A stretch of DNA of 64,000 bases. Origin: Mesostigma viride. Lineage: Eukaryota > Streptophyta > Mesostigmatophyceae > Mesostigmatales > Mesostigmataceae. The notes below the pieces were generated by a model. The model was not told the origin of the DNA. It searched no databases and saw only the letters and a program-made list of their open reading frames with translations. Below, piece by piece: positions 12,795 to 27,208 of the stretch. Within the stretch, counting starts at the first letter, position 1; each line of letters starts with the position of its first letter. Where the stretch lies: contig RPFO01000667.1 in assembly GCA_009746045.1 (NCBI GenBank), positions 7,217,046 through 7,281,045 on the forward strand. Reading direction: 5' to 3'. The translations under genes and the position numbers were made by a program.

Positions 12795-13856
12795 ATTAAG
12801 CGTGTTTGTATGCATGCGTGGTGGTGGTCCAGGGTTGCTGGTGTATGTGCTTGTGGGGGGTGAGCAAGGGTTTGTGTGCGTGTGCGTGTGTACACATGTA
12901 ACTCTCGCAACGTGTCCTGGGGTGGTTGGTTGGTAATGTGCTTGTGGGGATGATCAATGGGTGAGCGTGTATGTCATGGCGGTGATGGGGTAGCACAGTA
13001 CGATAGGGAGTAAGGGTCATCCTATCCTCTATGGTCGTGATGACGCCAGTTTGCCAGGAAAGACATATAACTCGCCAGGCAAGAAAAGTCATTCTCAGGC
13101 ATGACTACTTACACTTCAAGAAATCCAAGACTCACGCCACAGCCACAATGGGCGTCCTAGGAAGGGGACGAAATAAGGCAGGAGGTGGTCAAACCATTTA
13201 ACTTTTCTTGCTTGGCATCCTTAGCTTTTTTATGGTAGTTGTACGGCACTGTCGGCTTTATTTTGCTGATATATACGACAGCAAAATGCTGGCAATCTGC
13301 CACAAGTATCCTCAATAGGTTAAGCTGCTTCCCAATCCTTTATCCTGGTAGGACTGCTTACCTATAGCTTCAACAAACCCGCATATATTTCGCTTCATCA
13401 AGCGACAAAGACGCTTGAGGCACGTCACGATTCACGTCACGACACACGTCACGTCAGCATATCACTCACCAGCACTTGTGCGTTTCCCATTGTTTCCTCT
13501 GCGAAACGCAAGCCACGAAGCTCCGCCAGCATTCCTGGTTTCTCGAATGAGGGCGTCGGACCTACGAAAGAATGCCCTCGTTCCTTCAGGCTGGCGGCTC
13601 CAAGAAAACGAGCGACCGAGGCACTAACCTCTGAACCGCTTCTTTCCGACGCTGATAGTTCTGAAATATTCCGCTCCTCCGTGCCATTTTGATCTGCTTT
13701 GTCCCCTTCGTCATCTCTATGTTTGTGATTAGCACCGTCAAACAATTCATTGAAGTCCAGCTCCAAATCTTCATCCTCGTCGTCTTCAATGGCGGCTAGA
13801 GTCTTCGTCACAGACAGACGAGCCTCCGGCGATAGGCCGCGGCGGTGCGAGGCCAT
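8611..13856 (-). CDS. S6K: AGC-family protein kinase, S6 kinase type
   Basis: Four exons on the minus strand: 13856-13470, 12659-11916, 10960-10668 and 9583-8611. All junctions are GT-AG and keep frame, giving 798 residues. The kinase domain is complete: glycine loop G-Q-G-A-F-G-K-V (360-367), lysine in Y-A-M-K (382), alpha-C Glu 401, H-R-D 474-476 (the Arg codon is split by the last intron), D-F-G 494-496, and A-P-E 519-521. Ser510 in S-M-A-G-T sits at the PDK1 site. The C-terminal extension has the hydrophobic motif F-M-G-F-S-Y (663-668), typical of S6K/AKT targets of TOR. The N-terminus has a candidate TOS-like F-N-E-L-F (35-39) and an H-S-F-V-G-P block as in plant S6Ks. Exon 2 is an acidic, Ala/Gly-rich linker. 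Family role: phosphorylates ribosomal protein S6 downstream of TOR. The start is the first ATG of a long open exon. The tail after 670 is Ala/Ser/Glu-rich, unlike any S6K I recall. Confidence 0.93.
9651..9690 (-). repeat. Decoy copy of kinase exon 4 start (intron 3)
   Basis: Read on the minus strand, this stretch resembles the true exon-4 boundary (9583/9584), with the boundary equivalent at 9671/9672. It still reads CACAGTCACCGG then GAGAACATCCTGG, against CACAGCGACCTC...GAGAACATCCTGC in the real exon. It lies 88 bp upstream of the true acceptor and is not needed for the protein. Confidence 0.6.
9985..10030 (-). repeat. Second decoy copy of kinase exon 4 start
   Basis: On the minus strand this reads (C)GATCTGAAACCGGAGAAC, the codons for D-L-K-P-E-N, then GTCTTG. 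It is a second degraded copy of the catalytic-loop exon start inside intron 3. The acceptor AG is changed (CTG instead of CAG at the boundary 10014/10015). Confidence 0.75.
10150..10262. repeat. Short tandem repeat in kinase intron 3
   Basis: Three copies of GCATGGCTTGGGAAAACAAG followed by CTATGAGGG, at about 10165, 10192 and 10231; the last spacing is longer because of an extra TCTCTGGAAA. Confidence 0.85.
10987..11152. repeat. (GGT)n / (ACC)n microsatellite in kinase intron 2
   Basis: About 165 bp of GGT triplets with GTA/GTAGTG variants at both edges. On the coding (minus) strand it is (ACC)n, so C-rich, and it ends about 25 bp upstream of the acceptor of exon 3. Confidence 0.97.
11196..11240 (-). 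repeat. Decoy copy of kinase exon 3 start (intron 2)
   Basis: On the minus strand it reads GTCTACGCAATCAAGGTG then GTGCGCAAGGACCGCATCCT, coding V-Y-A-I-K-V-V-R-K-D-R-I-L, nearly the same as the true exon start V-Y-A-M-K-V-M-R-K-D-R-I-L at 10960. The acceptor AG has become TG, so it should not splice. The (ACC)n array lies between the decoy and the real exon. Confidence 0.9.
12640..12960 (-). repeat. Triplicated 3' splice-site region, kinase intron 1
   Basis: Boundaries equivalent to the true exon-2 start (12659/12660) recur at 12756/12757 and 12916/12917. The three exon-start copies code D-A-L-Q-E-L, D-A-Q-Q-E-L and D-T-L-R-E-L. The outermost copy keeps a full CAG acceptor, the middle one has AAG. 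The 40-50 bp of intron before the first and third copies also align (a TTGATCA...CACAA...CACAT...CAACC pattern). A 34-bp G run at 12760-12793 (C on the coding strand) abuts the middle copy. Confidence 0.9.
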
Positions 13857-14675
13857 GTCGAGTTCCGCAATAAATATAAACTTTACATCATAATCGTGCT
13901 TTGACGAACATTGCCAAGGCCATACGTCATCAGCTTGGGCACTTTGAGCATGGCCGCCATACCTTGTCGACGCAATAATCCGTCATAGATAGGTAGACCT
14001 AATTCTTCTTGAGTGGCAGCTTTCGTGGCCGTCGTTGCCCCCTTGGCTCGCTAATACTGCCAACGAGCGTGCTCGTGGAGAACAGTGTTTGGACGGCGTG
14101 GGACGGTGGGTCTAATTAACTTGGATAACTTTCACAATGCCACGCCATGCTCAGCGAACTACAGGATCTACAGGATGAATCGGCAACGATCGTGCCGACT
14201 GCCAGTGCTCGTTGTAGAGTGCCGACGGCTCGGATATTATCCGCATCAGTGTTTGCTGGGTCTCAGTCAGGCTGGTGCCACTTGGCTCCAAGATGCGCGC
14301 GAAACGTCGTTCCCGGTGTACTCATCCCAATGACATACAGTAGTGCCAGCAGTGCATCACAACAGGAGCGCTGACAAAATAATGCCCTGTCAACGACTCA
14401 ACGCACGCGTGCGCTACACTGCCTGCACATGATTGCGGGTAATTACGGGAATCTCGGTAAAATATTCCCTTCCCGTTGCCAATCCACCGGAAAACCGTTC
14501 ATATTCAGCTCCAATTTTCGCGATCTACAGCTCTGTGTGAACCATTTAGACATATAGCACTACCACGGCCCTCGGACCTGACGTCCACATTACCTTGGTT
14601 TGATAAGTTGTATTTAGAAGGCTAGGTCTATCTCAAGTAACATAAGCGTCTTGCTCGCAGCCTTTCGGCGCTAAA
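13857..14675. promoter_or_regulatory. Divergent upstream region, kinase and H/SAGC gene 1
   Basis: About 820 bp separate the start codons of the minus-strand kinase and the plus-strand H/SAGC gene, so this stretch probably holds both promoters. I see no convincing TATA box at a sensible distance. No coding sequence is recognised. Confidence 0.4.
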
Positions 14676-20130
<5,455 letters not shown>

Positions 20131-20681
20131 AGCTGGTTGATGGCTTGCGGTTTGTTTTGTCACGGGAACTGGAACACCTGCTATTTGTGCAAGTTGTTTT
20201 GTCTAATGTGGACGATGTTTGCAAGCCGCTATAACAGAAAATCTAATGTGGACAACATTGTCTGCACTACCCAGAGTTGTGTTCACCCGGCTGTCACCGA
20301 GGACATCATACTGGGCAGTCTTGCAGCACCGATGCATGGTGTTGCATGGTTGTGGCCGGTGCAAGCTTGCCATGTGAGAGTGGCACATGCGTGTACATAT
20401 ATATTCATGAGACAACCAACAAACTACGTGTGTGCTGTAGCTAATGAATAGATATGTGTATTTAGATCTCGAGTCATTGACGTCTTTAATTTATTATATT
20501 ATAATGAACCAGTTGTATTCAGTGTAAATACGTACATGTCAAGTGTATGTCTTAGAATTCAGAGGCCCTTAGACTGGGATTCTACACTGCCCTAGATCAG
20601 GATTGAGATCCAACTTAGATCAGAATTCTGTGGATGAATCTAACACAAATTAACGACTTTGCCGTGAGTTGTCCGGTGCGG
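20131..20681. other. 3' flank of H/SAGC gene 1
   Basis: No further gene is seen. A TGTAA (the polyadenylation signal common in green algae) occurs at about 20523. The DNA becomes AT-rich towards the (TTAA)n tract. Confidence 0.4.
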
Positions 20682-20737
20682 CGTATTAATTAATTAATTA
20701 ATTAATTAATTAATTAATTAATTAATTAATTAATTAA
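20682..20737. repeat. (TTAA)n tract at the left end of the TIR element
   Basis: Uninterrupted TTAATTAA repeats of about 55 bp directly abut the left terminal inverted repeat; a shorter version (22560-22580) abuts the right one. Either the element inserted into TTAA-rich DNA, or the tract grew from a TTAA target duplication. Confidence 0.8.
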
Positions 20738-22560
20738 ACTCGTGCTCCCGTTGGGGAGTCACGGAGCACCGAAGTGCTTTTAATCCCTGTGTGTGCACTA
20801 CAGGAGAAAGGGCAGAGACCCCCAGTCTCCTTCATGCCAGAGGCATGCCACAGCTGCATTCGGGCGCGCTAGCTAAGCGGACACGCTAACGATCCGGCAG
20901 TCTGTGGGTGCAATAAGACCCATGTGAGCATATCATAGCAAGGAGCGTGGGCAAGTAATCTGAACATAGCCAGGGCGTAGCATGGCTGTACTAGGACTAG
21001 GCTAAGGCTATGGCTGGTTGTGTACCGTGCGTTGGCGGCACGTGACTAGGTGTGTTGGCACAGCTAGGCAAACATTCTAGGCATGGCTGCCTTAGCGGCA
21101 GTGACGCCAATGGTTACATGCAAGCTAGGGCTATTGCTATTCTAGCCCGCTGGGGGCGTCCACATCTAGTGGTTGATCATCAGGTCCCCGCCCCTCCAGT
21201 ACACCTTGGGCTTCTGGGGGTCCTGCTTATGGCGGAGGTACTCCGGCCACAGGTCGCGTCGCTGCTGTTGCTGAGCGGGGGTGAGGCCCGTTATCCAGCG
21301 TCCAGGTGAGGTCGTGCAACCGCTTGCGACGAGAGAGGAACCGCTGCTTATCCTCAGGGGAGAGGAAGGTGAGCAGGACTGGTGGGGGAGCCGCCTTGTC
21401 CCGTGAGTGGGGAAGGCGGTGGCACCCACGCAGTTCTACCTCACCTACCAGGTCCATGAGGGTAAGAAGCTGGTTCTTGAGCTCGCCAGCAAGGGAGGTT
21501 GACGTCTCACCTGGCTTCTGGGGGAAGCGACGTAGCACCACTCCGGGCACTCGCGGGAGCGCGATCGGTGACCTCCCGTTGCTGGGCCTGGCGGTGGTCC
21601 TCCAGCTCCTGGAGCTTCGTGGCGATGGCGTCGGTGGTGGAGGCGGTCGCTGACCACAGCAGGTCCGCGTACGGAGAGCGGCGGGAGGTCACCAGCATCC
21701 TGCCGGGGTGGCTGGGAGGCAATGGTGGCCGTCTGCTCCGCTAGCTTTGGGACCTGTGTGGCCAGGGCCTCGGTGTGGGCGGTGATGGCCTCAAGCTTCT
21801 TCATGAGCACGCCGGCCGCACTTGCCCTCCACCTGGTTAAGGCGAGAGACAAGTGCAGCATGCGTTTCCGAAGCCTGCGCCGCGGTGTGTAGCGCCGTGA
21901 ACTGTGGTTGTAGCTTGTGGACGACCTTGGTTTCCACGTTGGAGACCCGGGCTTCGACCGTGTTGAGCGTGGTGTTCAGCTAGGTCATCTTCTCGGCCAG
22001 CGGCCAGGTCACGTGCTCCTCCAGCACTGCGCGGATGTCATCCTTGCAGAGCCCTGGAGGAAGCCGATGGGGCTGCCGGCTGTGCGGGGGCTGGGGCGTT
22101 GAGTGCGTTGAGTGCTTTGCTGATTTCGCCGAAGCTGCGCTGGTAGTAGCTGCAGGTCAAGATAACCAGGCGTTGGCGGGATTCTTCAAAGGTGTAGAGC
22201 CAGGACGTGTTGCGGTAGTCGATAGCCTTCCCCCCTCTCCTTACCTAGTCACGTGCACCGCAAACGCACGGTACACAACCAGCCATAGCCCGATAGCTTA
22301 GTCCTTGTACAGCCATGCTACGTCCTGGCTTCGATCAGATTAGTTGCCCACGCTCCTTGTTATGATATGCTCACACGGGTCTTATTGCACCCACAGTATG
22401 CCGGATCGTTAGCGTGTCCGTTTAGCTAGCGCGCCCGAATGCAGCTGTGGCATGCCTTTGGCATGAAGGAGACTGGGGGTCTCTGCCCTTTCTCCTGTTG
22501 TGCACACACAGGGATTAAAAGCACTTCGGTGCTCCGTGACTCCCCAACGGGAGCACGTGT
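20738..22560. mobile_element. 1.8-kb element with about 315-bp terminal inverted repeats
   Basis: Left repeat 20738-21050 and right repeat 22244-22560 are inverted copies with scattered differences; both ends read CGTGCTCCCGTTGGGGAGTC from outside in. Each arm contains a tRNA-like stretch (A-box-like TAGCTAAGCGG at about 20870, inverted near 22440). The core holds a broken minus-strand gene (21166-21861). Flanks are TTAA tracts, which would fit a TTAA target, but the arms are far longer than those of typical piggyBac elements. No transposase is recognised, so it is probably non-autonomous. Confidence 0.85.
21166..21861 (-). pseudogene. L1-ORF1-like protein remnant inside the TIR element
   Basis: On the minus strand an N-terminal part predicts coiled coil (T-K-L-Q-E-L-E-D-H-R-Q-A-Q-Q and neighbours, in shifting frames). 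The C-terminal part reads L-T-F-L-S-P-E-D-K-Q-R-F-L-S-R-R, then L-T-P-A-Q-Q-Q-Q-R-R-D-L-W-P, and ends K-P-K-V-Y-W-R-G-G-D-L-M-I-N-H. That order (phasing helix, L-T-P-x-Q, W-R-G-D-x-L) recalls the RRM/C-terminal region of L1-type ORF1 proteins. A one-base shift at about 21298 splits the frame, and further shifts lie upstream. This assignment is from memory of the motif pattern. Confidence 0.5.
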
Positions 22561-22569
22561 TTTAATTAA

Positions 22570-22887
22570 TTAATTAATTCCCCCCTCTCGCGACCACAAA
22601 GAGCTTCCGCTCCTGTGTGAGGAACTGGAGAACTTCGACGACTTCCTGCGGCGACAGCGCTTCTGCCACTCGAGGAGGGAGAACCGTTGGTCGCCGGGCA
22701 AGAATAGGCTCCATTTGTGGCGATCGTGGCATGGTTTCTTCTTGGGCTCAGGCGAGGCGCTTGGCGATGGGTCTGCTGGCGGTGGGTTGGCGAGCCCAGG
22801 CGGCTGGGCAAGAACGATGGCGAGAGGGTTGGGCTGGGAGCCGGTAAGCTCCTTTTCTAAACCCCGTTTTGCTTTAGGGGTCGTCAT
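22570..22887 (-). other. Open frame next to the TIR element, unknown
   Basis: A 105-codon minus-strand frame, Pro/Ser/Lys-rich (M-T-T-P-K-A-K-R-G at its start), ending in the TTAA tract at the element's right edge. No domain is recognised. It could be the start of a gene interrupted by the element, or chance. Confidence 0.2.
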
Positions 22888-23516
22888 AGCTGCTTGTCAC
22901 GTGATAACTTCGGCAATACTGCGTTTCAGCCGTAACCGATTATACTGGCGGGTGCGTCTCATAAAAGCGCATCGAATGCAAGTGGTCTGACCGCATTTGG
23001 GGCTCAGATGCAAAAGATCTGCATGAACTCCGCCGTCAGCCATACCGCCGTCAGCCATTTTCGTCGCGAGGACAATGCTCGTCATATGTTGCGTAATAGC
23101 TTCGGAAAATTATATCAGCGTGTGCGTCTTAGAAAGACGAAGCGATTGTGATATTCACAGCCGAATTTGGTGCCCAAACGTGATGAAACGGTGCGGCGTA
23201 TATAGTAGAAATTTTCGCTACCCAGTCTGTCCAGTCAGTCAGGCCTGTGCGCTACAAGGTCCGGAATGATTCGAGGAGCGCTGGGGGGGCCAAAGAACGT
23301 TAGGGGAAAAAGGACTTTGAATGGGGCTCCGGCCCACCCGAAATGGGAATCGACTGCGGGTGCCCGATTCCCATTGAAACCGCCCAAGTTTTTTCCCTCC
23401 CTTGGTTCTGACTTCCCCTTGGGTTGGAACGCTTAGCGGGAGCCAAGCACCGTAGGCAAGGCCTTGCCTGTAGAACCGTTTTTGAGTTGCGCGAATACCA
23501 CCGGGTGCATAGATCA
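22888..23516. other. Intergenic
   Basis: No gene recognised. The open frame at 23239-23538 on the minus strand has no motif. Confidence 0.35.
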
Positions 23517-23558
23517 ATGAGACAACCAGCGCAGGCAAGAAATTTGGAGAATCCGGAC

Positions 23559-24336
23559 TGTAACAAGCAAAAATGACTTTGTTGTTACATCCTTTGTTTT
23601 GTGAATGTTTGGCTTTTATTCGAGGACTTTTGGATCAGTATTGAGAAAGTTATGAGGTTTCTAAGACGACGGTACTTGGAGCTGATACTTTGTCAGCCAA
23701 CTGATAGGAACCCTCATTGGTCGTGGCCTGATCCACGTAGGGTTGTAGTTTGTTGGCTGATACTACTGATAGGAGCCCTCATTGGTCGTGGCCTGATCCA
23801 CGTGGGGTTGTAGTTTGTTAGTTGGTACTATTGAGTCTTAAATGCTCCTTTGGGACTTCAGTGCTCACGACAGATTTAGGATCTCATGGAAAGATTCTGC
23901 CAGGCTGTGTGTGGTGTTGTTCTGTTTTGTGTGACTAGGATGGATACGAAGATCTTGTATAGGATTCCATGGTTCTGATTGGTTCTCTTCAGGCTAAGGT
24001 TGGAGCAAGCTCGACAAGCACGTCGATATCAAGGACGTGGGGTCGCCATTGTTGCTACGTTGGTTTTGATTCACCATGGTATAATAAAGCTTGGCTTTGT
24101 TGTCCAATCCATAAGAGCCCCTTGGCTATAGACGTCCTTCAGTTCCACAGAGGTCGTCTATACACGAGCTTGTCTTTGTGTCTACAAGGGGTGTGATTCC
24201 CTAAATCACGTGCTGTGGAATTTCCATCTCAACGTTGCTCGGATACTTGAAGTTCTGCAACTCAGAAAGCAACCCAGGTAAAAGATCTTTCATATTGGAC
24301 TGTGGATGATGATGATGATCATTTTTAGTCGTTACA
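23559..24336 (+). repeat. 5' LTR
   Basis: 778 bp, begins TGTAACAAGC and ends CGTTACA (TG...CA). Compared with the 3' LTR I find one substitution (TCTATACACG against TCTACACACG) and two single-base length differences near 24263 and 24280. Confidence 0.97.
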
Positions 24337-24354
24337 TTGGTATCGGAGGATCTC
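24337..24354 (+). promoter_or_regulatory. Primer-binding site
   Basis: TTGGTATCGGAGGATC directly follows the 5' LTR and resembles the sequence complementary to the 3' end of initiator Met-tRNA (TGGTATCAGAGC) used by many plant and fungal gypsy elements, with one mismatch. Confidence 0.75.
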
Positions 24355-24984
24355 TACTTTGGTGTTTCTCTTGAAGTCGCAACCTTCCGGGTAGTACAAC
24401 GTTGATCAGATGTCTGTCATCCGAGAAGATTCATAGAGTTGCGGAAAACTTACGGTGTTACAGACTGAGACACATCCTGATGTGACTGTCTTGCTCTGTA
24501 ACACTAGAAGTCAGCCGTAACCGTTGTCTCTACTAGGCAGACGATCGCGACTCCATGTGGAAGTATGAGTAGTTCGAAGACACAATCACCTTTACCCCCT
24601 ACTAATCAAGGTTTGGAGATCCGTCATCATCTCTGGAACCCATTGCTAGGGAAGGTGCTGAGACAACTGCTCGTACTCCACGGCGTCAACTTGATTTCAA
24701 CCGTACTTCTATGTCTGAAGTGAGGCGGCCCTCGTTGTCCATAGGGCCCAAGTTTTCCGTCATTGCATCTGGTCTCCAACCAGGCGAACCATCGCTGACA
24801 GGCGTGGGTCGAGGAGCGTCACTGTCGCCCAGGATTCCAAGCGCGCGAACGAGTCCTGTGCGAGTGCATCATCTTCATTTCTTTTCCCGCTAAATACCAC
24901 GCCTGGAAGAGACGGGACCAGACTTGCAGCGGATCGCCTCTCAGCAGCTAAAATCAGATTATACACGATGAACAACACGCAGCG

Positions 24985-26292
24985 ATGTATAGAAAGATGG
25001 TGGAGGAGGTGGAACAGGATGTGGGAAGACTTCGTCAGAGAATTGAGGAGGAGGAGGCGGCCATGCGTGACATGGTTGCTGGATTGGGGAGAGAGGCTCC
25101 TCGGTTGGGTGACGGAAGGGTTTTACCTATAGTACCGCAGTTACTACGAGGAATGAGACGCAGGATAGCGATAGGCAGGATCCAGCGCAGACGACCTCGG
25201 TCACCTTCACCACCCCCGCCAGCGACGTCCCCGTGACCGTCACTATACCACCGCATCAAGGTTCCGCCCCGCCATTTCCAAAAATCGAATCCGTAGACAA
25301 GCTGTCGCTCACCAATCTAACCCACCGCAGTTTCGATCATTTCTCTACTCGATTCCAGGATGTGTTCGCTATCCACTTTGCTAACTACGGCAAACGAGCG
25401 GAAGAACGACTTTCCCTGGACATCCAGAAGAAGATGGTTCGACAGCGAATGAGCGACAGTGCAGCCGACAGGTTTGATGAGTTTTTACGATCCTCAGCAG
25501 GTAATACTTGCAAGGATTTGCCATCTCTCATGCTTTCATTTCGACGTTTTCTCCTTCCCCAGGACCAGCTCCGTCTGGACCGGGACGCGTTGGCCAACTG
25601 TACTCAGTCCGGCCTGACACTACCACAATACGTAGAGACGTTTACCAACCTGAGGGCCAAAATCCCCCAGTGCTCTGATTCTGAAGCTCTTCACAGGTTT
25701 CTGCATGGGCTTCCCCTCAAGTCAGGGTGGATATTGACAAGCATTTCTCCCCTTTCGACTATGTCGAGTGGAAGTGGGATACTGTGCTGTCTTATGCCCT
25801 CACGCTGTGCCGTGTCCCTGACTTTTCCCTCAAGTGGGAGCCTGCTGCAGGCAACCAGGCGCCTGCTGTTAAGAAGCCCCTGAACCAGCTGAACGCTGTG
25901 ATGGAGGAGCTCAGTGCCATGGAGCAGTCCAAAGGAGCCTGTTTCACGTGTGGCCAGCTGGGACACTTTGCACGGGATTGCCCCAAGCGAGACCAGTTCC
26001 CAGCGACACCAAGGGTCCTCAGGGGGTTCTTCCATTCACCAGACCATCCACCTTCCCTCCTGGGGTGAGCCAGAGCGACCACAGGGCACAGCCTGGGTTT
26101 AGACCCAACTTCCAGGCTTCGGGCAAGGGACCTTCCAGCCCAAGGGATTCACAGGCAAGACAGGCGTCGGATGGTCAACGCCCTGTGGCACCTCCTAGCA
26201 GAGGAGGAGGAGGGAGAAGGGGAGGCAGACGGCATAGAGGATCAGCAGGTGCAGCCTTCAGTGGGGAGCTCGTCTTCAGATCATCCTCCTGA
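24985..26292 (+). pseudogene. gag: gag region of the retrotransposon, frameshifted
   Basis: A coiled-coil segment (24985-25236: V-E-Q-D-V-G-R-L-R-Q-R-I-E-E-E-E), then a capsid-like segment (25233-25725, including L-D-I-Q-K-K-M-V and L-H-R-F-L-H-G-L-P), then a nucleocapsid with a CCHC knuckle C-F-T-C-G-Q-L-G-H-F-A-R-D-C (25950-25991), and a basic Gly/Arg tail. Frame changes occur near 25235, 25725 and between 25990 and 26060, and a stop ends the frame at 26292. No intact gag is present. Confidence 0.85.
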
Positions 26293-26307
26293 GCTGCCAA
26301 AAAACTA

Positions 26308-26817
26308 GTGGAGCCCCCAGGACTACGTCCAGCGGTGGAGTTAACTGGTTTGCCTGCTGTGCATGTCCGTCCTGTGAACAACTTGTCTGCCTCTGATTCC
26401 ACCACCCCATTGGGCCCTCCTATTCCCAGTCAACTCTTGAAGTTCCAGGCTAGGCTGTTGAACGTGCCAGTCCCTTTGGCTCAGCCTTTATGTCTCTTCA
26501 TGATTGACTCAGGTGCAGGAAGTAACTACATTTCCACTTCCTTGGTGCAGGAGCTGCATCTACCAGTGCTCCCCCACCCTGTGCCTGTTAAGGTCCAATA
26601 TTCTGATGGTAGGCAGAGTAACTCACCTGGCTACGTGCAACTGCTTTTTCAAGTGTGCTCACGTCAAACCTTGTCTGTCACAGCAGATGTCATTCCACTC
26701 ACTGCTGCTGATGTGATTTGGGGATGCCATGGTTGGAGTCTGCTAATCCTGCCATCTTGTGGTCTGAGAAGGTGGTGCAGTTTCAGGATGGGTCAGTGTG
26801 GGACGCCACCACAGTGA
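26308..26817 (+). pseudogene. Retroviral-type aspartic protease domain
   Basis: Contains the catalytic motif L-F-M-I-D-S-G-A-G-S-N-Y-I (D-S-G-A at about 26504-26515), followed by V-x-x-x-x-L-P...V-I-W-G, the usual second half of a retropepsin. The frame changes near 26718, where M-G-M-P-W-L continues the domain in another frame. It would cleave the Gag-Pol polyprotein. Confidence 0.85.
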
Positions 26818-27208
26818 TTAAGGGGGGAGAAAGACCAGTCACAGAGTGCTGTTCTACTAATGAGGCTGTCAATGATGGGAGAGGGGTTGCAGGTGCCAAG
26901 GAGGACGTCAAGGTGCCTTCACTGGAAGAGAAACGTGCTGCCTTACTTAAGCACGTATGGTCTGCCAATCACACCTTGTCTTACCTGGCTACTTACCCAG
27001 TGGAACACGTCTTTCTCTTACAGTTGGTTCCTAACTCACCCTCTGATGAGACTCATGGCCACACGGTGAATGCTGTGAACCCAGTACCAGCTGTCACAGA
27101 GGAGGAGCAGAAGCTGCATGATGCCCTTTTGGACAGGTTTGCTGCCATTTTTGAGGACAAAATGCCACAGTACCCCCTGAAGGGCCAATCACTCATGTCA
27201 TCAAGCTT

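Noticed and set aside
23601-24196. Two short ORFs repeated exactly at 32280-32875
   Set aside because: They lie in the two LTRs and repeat because the LTRs do; no known LTR-coded protein resembles them.
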